This document shows positions 54,986 through 64,000 of a stretch of 64,000 nucleotides of DNA, in pieces (position 1 is the stretch's first letter; each line of letters starts with the position of its first letter). Below the pieces are notes generated by a model. That model had not been told where the DNA came from, did not search any database, and saw only the letters and a program-made list of their open reading frames with translations. The position numbers were made by a program, and so were the translations under genes. The DNA is from Zygnema cylindricum (taxonomy: Eukaryota; Streptophyta; Zygnematophyceae; Zygnematales; Zygnemataceae), in assembly GCA_037447655.1 (NCBI GenBank), contig JBBHKE010002273.1:146584-210583 (forward strand), read 5' to 3'.

Positions 54986-55462
54986 TAAAAAAAAAAAAAA
55001 AAATAAAAAATGGGAAAGATAAAAGAATAAATTAACAAAAAATACCTTTAAAATTTCTTCAATTTTAATTAAAAAGAGAAAAAAAAAAAAAAAAAACAGT
55101 CTGAAAACACCCAAAAAAAAAAAAAAAAAAAAAATAATAAAAATCAACAAAAAATGTCAAATCTGACATTTAAGATTTTGACATCCGAATTTCCCCATGT
55201 GGATAAAAAATTCGACAAATTGCGGAAAATTCGCATCATAGATGCCACTGACACGTGGGCACCAATGCATTCCGTACGGCCGATCTGACATTTGCCACGT
55301 GTAATCCTTTATTGGTGCCAGGTGGCGCCTGTGGATACGGCAATCTGAACGTATTGGCGCAGAGAAGGCTATCGACAGCTGTCAGTGAGGCCCTCTGGAT
55401 GGGAGGAGAGGGATGTGGGGCGTGCTATAAGGTGAGGCATTCTATTTTCTTCTCTCTCTCTA

Positions 55463-55514
<52 letters not shown>

Positions 55515-57090
55515 AATTCGTGAAAATTATTGTGACAAGTTTCCCCTCTCTCTCTTCCTCTTCCTCTCCCTCTCCTTCTCCCGTTTTCTCTCCCTATTCC
55601 TCAATTCCCCTTTACCCTCCCCTCCTCCTCACCCTCTCCCTCTCCCTCTCCCTCTCCTTCTCCCTCTATCTCTCCCTTTTCCCAGGTAAAGTGTATAAGC
55701 AACTCTCTCTGTCGCGTGAAACCGGTCACGATCACGGTGACTGACGTGTGCCCCGGAGGAGGAGACCCTAATTGGTGTGGACCCGGAAAGGCCCATTTTG
55801 ATATGACCTGGGAAGCTTTTGGAGCCATGGCTAGAAAAGGACAAGAAAACGTTCTTCCTAATGCGGGTTATATGGATCAACTTATTTTCAAAAGGTAACA
55901 AATGAATGGATCAAGAATGAATGAAACAAATCAAGTAATTAATGCCTCTCTTTCTCCCCCTCCCCCTCCCTCTCCCTCTCCCTCCTCTCTCCCTCTCCCT
56001 CTCCCTCTCACTCCCCCTCTCACTCCCCCTCTCACTCCCCCTCTCACTCCCCCTCTCCCTCTCCCTCTCCCTCTCCCTCAATTAATGAGTTAGCTGATGA
56101 GAAAATTAATGGGTTAGGTCATGAGTTAGTTTATAAGTTAGATAATAAGTTAGTCAACTACACCGCGCATCGTTATTAGTGTTATTAACTCTAATTTGGG
56201 TTCTTAAAATCTTGATTTTTTCCCGCAATTAGTATACATGATTTTCGAAATTAAATTAGCAACGCTATTTATGGACGTGGACCATAATCTGCCACGTTTC
56301 TGGCACTAAATTAGAATCAATAACACTTTTTTTTTTTACGCTATTTAAACTTTGACACTAAAAACGATGCGCGGTGTACCTGACTAATGAATTAAGTAAT
56401 GAATCAAAGGAAGAAATGGAAGAAATAATGGATGACATATTAATGACTGACATGATGAGGAAATAATTTTGAATCCCAAGATGGGACTTGAAATTCGTTC
56501 ATAAATGAACTTTAAATGAGCTAGAATTCACAAATTCACCTTGAATGTAATTGAATTTGAGTAATTTCTAATTGATTTAATGATTTCATCGATTTTATTG
56601 ATTTAATTGATTTTAATTGATATTAATTGGTACACTTTTCTTTTTATTGAGCTTGAACTTGAACTAAAAATTGGGTTCAATGTTGGACGAAAGCTGAATG
56701 CAAATTGAGCTGAAATGGAAAACTTACCGAGTTTTTTCTTATTTTTTCTTGGTTTTTTGTCCTTAATTTGTTAATTTTTTCCCCGTATGTTTCTTTACTT
56801 GTTAACTTTTTGTTTTTGTTTTTTCTCGGATGGAAACCTTGGGCTAAATGTAATTTTTTCACGTATTAAAAAAGGTGTTGAGCCCTAAAATGACACCATT
56901 TTTGTTTTCTCTTTGTTTTTCTCTTTTTTTATTTTTTTTCTGGGCAGGACTCCATGTGTATATAAGAAAAAGAAAATCGCTTTTTCTTTCAAACCCGAAT
57001 CAAATGATTGGTGGAAAAGTCTTCTTATCCGAAATGTTGGCGGTCCGGGAACTGTTACCGATGTTTTTATTAAGCCGGTAAGGAGAGAGA

Positions 57091-57154
<64 letters not shown>

Positions 57155-58427
57155 GGGTTTTGGAACCTGAGGAATTTGAAATTTTGAGGTTTTTAATTTT
57201 AAAAGTGTGGGTTAAGCAATAATTCTAATGATTACTTTTTTTTGTTTGTTTTCTTTTCTTTTTATTTTAAATAGGCGGGATTTAGCGATTATATTCGAAT
57301 GGAGCACGATTGGGGCGCAAACTATGTTATGCAGTCAAATGGACCGCGATTTTTGGGCCCCTTTTATGTCAAACTGGTCAATTCCATAACAAGTGAGTAT
57401 TACTTTACTTACATTTTTGTTTATTTAGTTTGCTTGTTTGCTTGTTTGTTTGTTCGTTTGTTTTTTTTTTTTTTTTTGCGGTTTTTGGTTAAGCGATTTT
57501 GTTTGTTGGTAAAACTTTCCATGCCCATAAGAATTTACATAAATAGCAGCAATAATAAAAAAGAATAAATAAAATAAATATAAAGATAAATAAAGAAAGA
57601 TTCAAATAAATAGAACTTCTCTTTTGTGACTTTTTGGATATTTTATTTACTTCTTTTTCTATTTTTCAATTGAGGAATTTGTAGAATACTTAACTAAAAA
57701 GAGTGAAAAAAAAAAAAAGTTTTACCTCTTAATTTTACTTATCATATTTTTTTTTTTATTTTTTTTTTTTTTTTTTTTTTTCTTTTTTTTTTTTGACTTT
57801 TTTTTTTTTTTTTTTTTTTTTTAAACAGTGGAATCCGTAGAATGTCCTCGACCGATTCCGGAGGATTTTCAAAATGGAGTACTTTACAATTGTGGAGTCC
57901 AATGGCCTCTCCCTTCCCCCCCTCTCTCCACCCCTCTTATGGAACTCGCACCACCTTCCTCCTCTTTAATCAACGAAGATGAAGCAAATGAGGACCAAAT
58001 CATTGATCCCCTCTCTCTCTCGTCTTCCCTTACCTCTTCTTCCCCTCCTTCTCCCTCTCTCAATTCCTCTCCTTCCATGGAACCCCGACCACCTTCCTCT
58101 TCTTTAAAAAACCAAAATGAAGCAAATGGAGACCAAGTTACCTCTTTTTCCCTTCTCTCTTCTTCCCTTCCCTCTACTTCCCTCCTCTCTTCTTCTTCTA
58201 CCTCTTCTTCCCTTCCCTCTTCTTCCTCTCCCTCTCCCTCCACTCCCTCTTTTTCTAGCGTCAAGGCTCCTTCCTTTTATCCGGAATCTTTGACCAATAA
58301 GAAAAGGTTTCGTGGAACGACTCCGGAAAATTTTTTGGAAGATTTTCCTGAAAATTTTTCGAACATTTTTGATTTTTCCGATTTAAATGAAGAAACGGAT
58401 GGAGACCCAATTGAAACCATAGGGTAA
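54321..58427 (+). CDS. Expansin-like gene 2, six exons, 438 aa, with C-terminal extension
   Basis: Exons: 54321-54471, 55322-55431, 55686-55894, 56948-57077, 57275-57392, 57829-58427, all GT..AG and in phase throughout. Exon 1 encodes a signal peptide (LVMLLLLPRVESA) and NATATWYPGRPGEGNPDG. Exon 2 encodes GGACGYGNL, then CGACYK. Exon 3 encodes VTITVTDVCPGGGDPNWCGP and the AHFD motif of the expansin domain 1 groove. Exon 4 starts TPCVYKKKKIAFSF (the RVPC position) and ends VGGPGTVTDVFIKP. Exon 5 encodes MEHDWGANY, then GPRFLGPFYVKL, the end of the beta-sandwich. Exon 6 adds about 200 residues: a Cys module (VECPRPIPEDFQ, then YNCGVQWPL), a Ser/Pro-rich region with an internal duplication (PPSSSL...EAN.DQ twice) and an acidic end. 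Expansins loosen cell walls without hydrolysis. The tail is not part of usual expansins, which are about 250 residues. Confidence 0.92.
54490..54660 (+). repeat. Tandem repeat in intron 1 of expansin-like gene 2
   Basis: The phrase AATGTGTGACATTGGTAGA recurs about every 45-50 bp, four times with decay. Confidence 0.8.
54795..55130 (+). repeat. A-rich direct duplication in intron 1
   Basis: Two copies, about 164 bp apart, of AATGGGAAAGATAAAAGAAT followed by AATACCTTTAAAATTTCTTC and CAGTCTGA.A.CACCC. They are separated by long A-runs. Confidence 0.85.
55445..55685 (+). repeat. CT-rich microsatellites in intron 2 of expansin-like gene 2
   Basis: A (TC)n run from about 55467 to 55513 and CCCTCT blocks lead into the acceptor at 55685. 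Confidence 0.9.
55945..56085 (+). repeat. CCCTCT-type repeat in intron 3
   Basis: CCCTCTCACTCC and CCCTCTC units in tandem, polypyrimidine on the + strand. Confidence 0.9.
56161..56376. mobile_element. TA-flanked MITE, copy 4, in intron 3 of expansin-like gene 2
   Basis: 216 bp. TIRs CACCGCGCATCGTTATTAGT and (opposite strand) CACCGCGCATCGTTTTTAGT, with TA on both sides (56159-56160 and 56377-56378). A short member of the family at 50-53 kb, located in a host gene intron. Confidence 0.85.
57084..57150 (+). repeat. (GA)n microsatellite just after exon 4
   Basis: About 30 GA units start a few bases after the donor of intron 4. Confidence 0.9.
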
Positions 58428-59730
58428 TTTAACTAAAAAATGTGAAAATTTAAAAATGTTAGTGGAAATATTTCGGTTTTTGGTCTATTTTTTATCCGAG
58501 TTCTTTTTTCGGTTTGAACGTTGTCTGAGTAACACTTCCTGTGAAACTTTTTGAGGTCAACAAAAACTGAAAATTTATTTGAACAAAATAGAAAACAAAT
58601 TAGAAAGAAGAAATAGAAAGGAAAAAAATATATATATGTAAAAAAAATGGAGTTTATCGGAGAGGGAGGAAGAAAATTAGATATAGATTTTTTGTTTAAA
58701 TCAGACTTTTTACATCTTGAAATTTTTGAAAATCAGAATTAAAGTTTCATCAATTTTGAAAGGACTAAAGTAGTTTTCTTTCTTGTACTTAAATATTAGG
58801 ATGGAGGTTTTGGGCATTTATATATTTTTTTTTCTTCAAAAAATGTTTTATTATTTTATTTAGATTTTTTTGGGTAACAAATGTAAATACTCAAATTTTA
58901 GGAAGTATATTATCATAGTTGGTTAGCTTAAACTTGTACATTTTTTTGTACTCGACTAGTTTTACTTTCAAATTCTCTTGTTACTTGTTGCACTTTCTTT
59001 GTAAACTAAAAAAAAAATATTGTAATTTTTTTTTAGAATTTTTATTTTGATTTTTGAATGGTTTGAAGTTATGAGCTCTTAGGATTTACAATGTTTTAAT
59101 CTATGTTGGTTCTAATCTATGTTGGTTCGTAATTAGTGTGGTTTAGATTTGGTCACGCACTTCGCGCATTTAGTTTGTTTCGTTTAGTTTGATTTTGTAC
59201 TTTTTTCTGTGCATTTTTTTTTGTTTCGTTTAGTTTGATTTTGTACTTCTTTTTGTGTTCGTTCGCATGTACACGGTTTGTTTTGTTTCGTTTGAGTTTC
59301 ATAAGTATAGGACTTCGAGAAGTTTCGTTTCGTGCGAAGTACGTTTAATACTATACTATACTGCATAATTGTTCACGGCTATTAGTGCGAACGTACCAAT
59401 CGCGACGAATTATAAGTAACGAGCGCATCGAACCTTTTGAACAAATCGTTAAAAATCGTTAATGAATTTCCTTCCGTACTATTCCGTACATGAAAAAAAA
59501 AAACTTATACATATAGCGCAGTTTGCAAGTTTTTCTCGTTAAATGAGGGGTAAAACATTATAAATATTTTAATAAGTTTAACACTCCACTAAGGCACTGA
59601 AATTTCTTCATGGACTGGCTAAGGACACTATATTAGAAGTCTACGTTGTTGCGTCCAAGATCGGGTTCAAATCTCGGTAAACGCATTTTTTGACAAAGTT
59701 CCTCTGTCTGATACTATCTGACAAACATCC
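58428..59730. other. 3' flank of expansin-like gene 2, no further gene seen
   Basis: AT-rich. There is a short duplicated phrase GTTTCGTTTAGTTTGATTTT at about 59178 and 59224, and CTAATCTATGTTGGTT twice near 59100. No coding or terminal-repeat signal. Confidence 0.5.
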
Positions 59731-59734
59731 ATGG

Positions 59735-59888
59735 TCGCCTTCTCTCTCTATCTTTTCAATATTCCATGGCGGCTTCTTTCAAAAAAAAATGACTCTCTAT
59801 CTTTTCAACATTCCATGGCGGATTCTTTCAAAAAAAATTGACTCTCTATCTTTTCAACATTCCATGGCGGCTTCTTTCAAAAAAAAAT
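59735..59888 (+). repeat. Tandem repeat, 3 copies of about 49 bp
   Basis: The unit CTCTCTATCTTTTCAACATT, then CCATGGCGGCTTCTTTCAAA, occurs three times with few changes. Confidence 0.9.
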
Positions 59889-60461
59889 GAAGAAGATATT
59901 CGTACAGTTTTCAAACTTACCGCGCGAAAATAGTTTGACATTTCAAATGTCTCCTTTCGAAAATGTCCATACATTTCGAATAAAATTACGTACATGTTCC
60001 GTGAAATTTCCGTTCAATTCACTGGACAGAAAGTACCAATAACTGTGACGTATGTTTTCCTCAAATTCCGTACATTTCCGTACCAAACCGTACATTTTAC
60101 TGAAATACTGTTCTCTTCCCGTAAATTGTCTGTTCAGTTTACTGGACAGAAAGTACATCGCATTTTTTTGCGATTTTTTCAAAAGTCACAAATTATACGT
60201 TTCAATCGGAAAAAAAGGAAAAAATCGCACGATTTGAACAACTATGCTATACTGTAGTTTCGTTTCGTGTAATTTACGGTTTCCGTACAAAACTTTTTCG
60301 CGTAGTTTCGTCTGCGTCTTTTTTACGCAGTGTGCCCATGTAACCGAAACTTTAAAATGAACCTTTTGATTTTAGCAAAGATTCTCCGTGTTATTTTCAA
60401 ATTCTTCCCATGTCTAAAAATTAGTGGGGTATCCCCATTTAATCAATAATTTGAATAATTA

Positions 60462-61196
60462 GGGTGCGTCTTTATGTGCCAAAGTAAAGGTTTTTTTCTG
60501 TCGTTTTATTGTAAAACTTAGAGCCGTACCGCGTAAGTTTTAACCGTACAAAAAAATAGAAAAAAGGAGAAGTATATTTTGCGTCATCATCGAATTTAAG
60601 ATGTACTACATGTTGTCGTTTTGTGTTCTTCGACCCACGGGCACGCCAAAAAACGTCATCTTCAAACTTTTATTTAAAACACAAGACCGATGTGTTTTAA
60701 AACAAAGTATTTTTGAAAAACTAATAGGAACATGTATTCGAATTTGTAAAAATATTTACAAAAATTTCAAACGAATTCAAGCGACGGCAAAAGGTACACT
60801 ATTCGTTATGTTTTGTCTGCTTGCGTCTATCAAAGTACACAATTTGTTTTGTTTTGTCGCGTTTCGTGCACTACGGATTTTTCCATTCCAAGGGTCTAAA
60901 AATTACAATGACATTTGACGAAATCGTGAGAAATCTGGCAGTGTTGGAAAGTTGAACGTCTACAAATGTCACGCAAGGTTATGCGACGTTCAAAGCATTT
61001 TTTTACCATTTGGTGCGTCATCACAGATTGTACACTGTCGCCAGCCGTCACGGGCATTGTCGACGTATACAATCGTCACACCCTAAAGTGACAACTTCGT
61101 TTGGTACACATAGGGACACCCGAAATTCGGGTCCGCCGGATCTACACTAAAAAACAAAGTAAATTCTCTAAGTTTGAAGTACATAGGGACGCACCC
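60462..61196. mobile_element. Harbinger-like element, about 735 bp, TSD TTA
   Basis: Left end GGGTGCGTCTTTATGT. The right end on the opposite strand is GGGTGCGTCCCTATGT, flanked by TTA at 60459-60461 and 61197-61199. A further, longer match to the left end (GTAAAGGTT.TTTTCTG.CGTTTT) lies inverted at 62390-62437, also next to TTA. Either the elements are nested or a larger element extends to 62437. No transposase is recognised. Confidence 0.6.
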
Positions 61197-61289
61197 TTAC
61201 TTTGGAGTCTAATGAAAATTCTCCGTACTACTTTGAAGAGCGTTCCAATGTGCGAAAATGAAATCGGAACTTTGAAATGTGACGGTTGT

Positions 61290-62040
61290 AAACGTAGGTA
61301 CAACTTATGACGGTTGAAGACAACTACGAAACAACGCCAACAAAATAGTGACAGCTGTAGACGTCTAGATTTTTGTGACATTGTAAGTGTCTAGGGTTTT
61401 GTGACATTGTGACCTCATGCACACTTGTGACAGCGTCGACGTCGACGTCAGTGATTCAAGAATTTTCAGCCATGGCTTCACGATTTTGTTTTTTCTACTT
61501 TTCTCAATCGACTTGCCATCAAAATATACCTAAAGGTAGTCGAAAGAAATATTTATCAAATATCTTTAATTTCATACCAGAATTGTCGTGTCTCATTCTA
61601 AAAAGTGTGAGATAAAAGCGATAGTTTTAAAGGGAGAAGGGAGAGGCGGCGACGGCATAAACTTTTGCAAATGATGATTGTAGACCTAGGTACAACTTGT
61701 CACGATTGAAGGCGACTACGAAGCTTACGAAAATTGGTGACGTCTACAAAAACAGCGATAGTTGTAGACGTCAAGTTTTTTGTGACATTGTAGATGTTTA
61801 GGGTTTTGTGACATTGCGAAGTCATGCTACCTTGTTACCCTCATTAGTACGAAAATTTTCCGCCATGGTTTCTCGATTTCTTTTTTTTATCTTTTATCAC
61901 TCGATATGCCATCAAACTACAACTAAAGGTTTTTCAAAAAAAAATAAAAAAAATGCTTTAATTTCATACCATTATTGTTGTATTTCATTCAAAGAAGAGG
62001 GAGAGAGGAGCGTTAAAGTGAAAAGGAGAGGGGGAGACGA
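61290..62040 (+). repeat. Diverged tandem duplication of about 385 bp
   Basis: Two copies share, in order, ACGATTGAAG/ACGGTTGAAG, TGTAGACGTC, TTTTTGTGACATTGTA, TAGGGTTTTGTGACATTG, CCATGG.TTC.CGATTT and CTTTAATTTCATACCA. The first copy spans about 61290-61620, the second about 61680-61990. Confidence 0.7.
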
Positions 62041-62439
62041 GGACAACGTAAACTTTTGCAAAAGGACCCGTGAATGAAAGTAGATGTCCGAGACCCTGCA
62101 ATTTTTATTCCGTAAACTCATCATTTTTCTACGTACATGCGTGTGACGACGAGCAAGAAAAACGTGTGACGTGTGCGACAACATTTTAATTTTCCTCGAT
62201 CTGCGTTAAATAAAATCACCTCGTGAATAGAAGTTTGAATTTAAGCTGGAATGACGTGGCAGCGGGTCGAAAATATAATAGCGCCAAATTGGAGGTCATT
62301 CAATGTTTCAAGGTGACGGAAAATGTACTTTGGTTTTGACACATTTTTCGTACGGCGTAGGGTTTTCTTGTTACGAGTCCCATTTTCTATGAAAACGGCA
62401 GAAAAGAACCTTTACTTTAACACATAGACACACCGCCTT

Positions 62440-64000
62440 AGTTTACATCTAACTTGAAAGTGAGGTTTCTAGAAATTGAGTTTTAAATTGTTTCAACGGT
62501 TGAGTTAAAAAAAAGTCAGTTTGTGAGTGTAATAGAATGAAGAATGAAAGAATTGTAAGCAATGTACGGAAATTGTATTGAGATAGTATGATTTCATTTT
62601 GAGTATTGAATTTGCCTCTATCTTGGATTATGAGCGTTCAATTTGTTTGTAATGTTTGATTGGATTTCAATTTTGCAACTTAGACATTTAAGTAATTGTG
62701 ACCGCACTCCGATTGGATGTTATTCATGAGCCATTCTTTATCCAGAGGGGCAAAAAGAAAAGAGAAGGGGAGAGGGAGAGGGAGAGGAAGAGGGTAAAAA
62801 GAATCTTTACGCAATGCCACAAATGTGAAGGCAAAGATAAAAAAACAAAATAAGAGAGGACAAATGAGAACAAGACAAAAGTAGAAATGCTCGTCCAAGA
62901 AATAACAAAGAAAATATAATAATATTAAAAAGTAACAATATTAAAATTTCACAAAATTTAAAAGTTAACAAAAAGATTAAAGTTGACAAAATTTAAAAGT
63001 AAGAAAACTAAAAAGTAACAAAAGTAAAAAGTAGAATAATTGGTAAATACGAGCCAAAGAACTTCTGTAGATCATTGCGAGTAAATTTGTTCCCCAGGAC
63101 TTTAAAATTTTAAGAGTTTTAAAACATCAAATTCACATAAAACTATCTTACCATGTGTAAACAAAACCGTTATTTCTATGGTTACATTGACATGAAAATA
63201 AGTCAAAGGAAGGCATAATGACATGTAAAAATATAATAAAAGGTACCTTAAAGACTAAAGTAAAACAACTTAAAAGTACAATTTAAATTTAGACTCAAGA
63301 AGCTATTCATTTATAGACTTCCAATGTCTTCATAAAAGAACAAAATCCACAAATAAAAAACAGTAATAAAACAATAATAAAACATTAATATGACAATAAT
63401 ATACAGACCGATAAAAAAAAAAAAAACGGAAATGGATGTTTCCATCTTTTTTTCTGTTCCTTTTTTTTCATTTCTTTTCTTCCTTTTTTTTTGTTTTCTG
63501 ATGCTCACAAAATAAAAAAAGATTATACGAACCCGATAAATTTAAATTTTCCGCTTTGAAAGTCGAAACTATTTTGTTTTCTAGGAAAAAAACAAAAGAT
63601 ACATAAGAGGGTGCAAAGGACAAGTATTGCAGCTTCTCCCTTCCTTTTGTTTCCTCCTTTGAGGCGAGGGGAGGGGAGGGGGGGGGGGAGGGGAGGAGAG
63701 GAGAGGGGAGGTGTGGAGAGGAGAGATAATTTCTCCATATCTTTTTTCTTTTTCCCTTTTTCTTTTCCTTTCTTTTTCCTTTTCTTTCCTCGTGCTTCTC
63801 TTTTCCCCTTTTTCTCCCATTTTCCTTCACCCGCCTCTCCCTTTCTTTCATTTGTTTTTAATTTTTGAGAGGGCAAGGGAGAGGGAGAGGGAGGGAAAGG
63901 GAAAAGGAGAGGAAAAGGGAGAGGGAGAGGGATAGGGATATGCAGAAGGAGAGGGAGAGGGAAAATGAGAGAAAGGGAAATGGAGAGGGAGAGAGAAAGG
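62440..64000. other. Non-coding right end, low-complexity purine/pyrimidine blocks from 63.4 kb
   Basis: AT-rich sequence, then GGGGAGG and CTTTTC blocks (63430-63870) and GGGAGAGGGA repeats to the end. Open frames here consist of Lys/Arg/Glu or Ser/Phe/Pro runs and are not supported as genes. Confidence 0.6.

Noticed and set aside
57884-58264. 126-codon minus-strand acidic frame
   Set aside because: Antisense of the Ser/Pro-rich last exon of expansin-like gene 2.
59735-59888. CRISPR-like direct repeats
   Set aside because: Three nearly contiguous 49-bp units without distinct spacers in a eukaryotic sequence; an ordinary tandem repeat.
63431-63935. Lys/Glu/Arg-rich and Phe/Ser-rich frames at the right end
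   Set aside because: Simple-sequence artefacts of purine/pyrimidine blocks.

Overview
This window is nuclear DNA of a eukaryote, most probably a streptophyte (a charophyte alga or an early-diverging land plant). The reasons are spliced genes with GT..AG introns, a plant-type leucine-rich-repeat gene with one repeat per 72-nt exon, two expansin genes (plant cell-wall loosening proteins), and dense nests of Ty1/copia-type retrotransposons plus plant-type MITEs. I cannot name the species. The DNA is AT-rich, with long CT/GA microsatellites and poly-A/T runs. One run of 10 Ns (16855-16864) marks an assembly gap.

Layout. 1-4.5 kb: secreted LRR protein gene on +, complete except for its first start codon. 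5.3-8.6 kb: two heavily decayed copia remnants (one +, one -). 9.6-10.4 kb: a hAT-type MITE. 10.6-36.1 kb: a nest of at least seven copia-type elements and LTR fragments in both orientations. It contains a solo LTR inserted in a gag gene (TSD GACAA) and a nearly complete 5.4-kb element (29411-34853, TSD ACAAA) inserted in the 3' LTR of another element. 36.7-40 kb: expansin-like gene 1, lacking a recognisable first exon and carrying a frameshift in a C-run. 40.5-46.0 kb: a gag-only, three-LTR copia element (TSD GTCCT) inserted in an older LTR. 46.3-47.3 kb: a DDE_1/pogo-type transposase remnant. 50.3-53.7 kb: nested small DNA transposons (TA-flanked MITEs, a TAA-flanked Harbinger-like element, a hAT-like element with an 8-bp TSD). 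54.3-58.4 kb: expansin-like gene 2, six exons, apparently intact. 58.4-64 kb: mostly non-coding, with small tandem repeats and further Harbinger-like elements.

The most interesting signals are in the retroelements and the expansins. (i) Two priming systems occur side by side. One group has a primer-binding site matching the anticodon arm of initiator tRNA-Met (half-tRNA priming, as in Drosophila copia). The other has a site matching a tRNA 3' end. (ii) In the half-tRNA group the gag reading frame runs through the LTR/PBS junction, and its only upstream Met codons lie in the LTR or inside the PBS. (iii) The LTRs of the + strand families carry a conserved antisense tRNA-like module with a pol III B-box. 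(iv) The two expansins share an extra C-terminal Cys module followed by a Pro- or Ser-rich tail.

The host genes (the LRR protein and the two expansins) all look like secreted or cell-wall proteins. Nothing shows that they are co-regulated. All coordinates of degenerate elements are approximate unless a target-site duplication is quoted.
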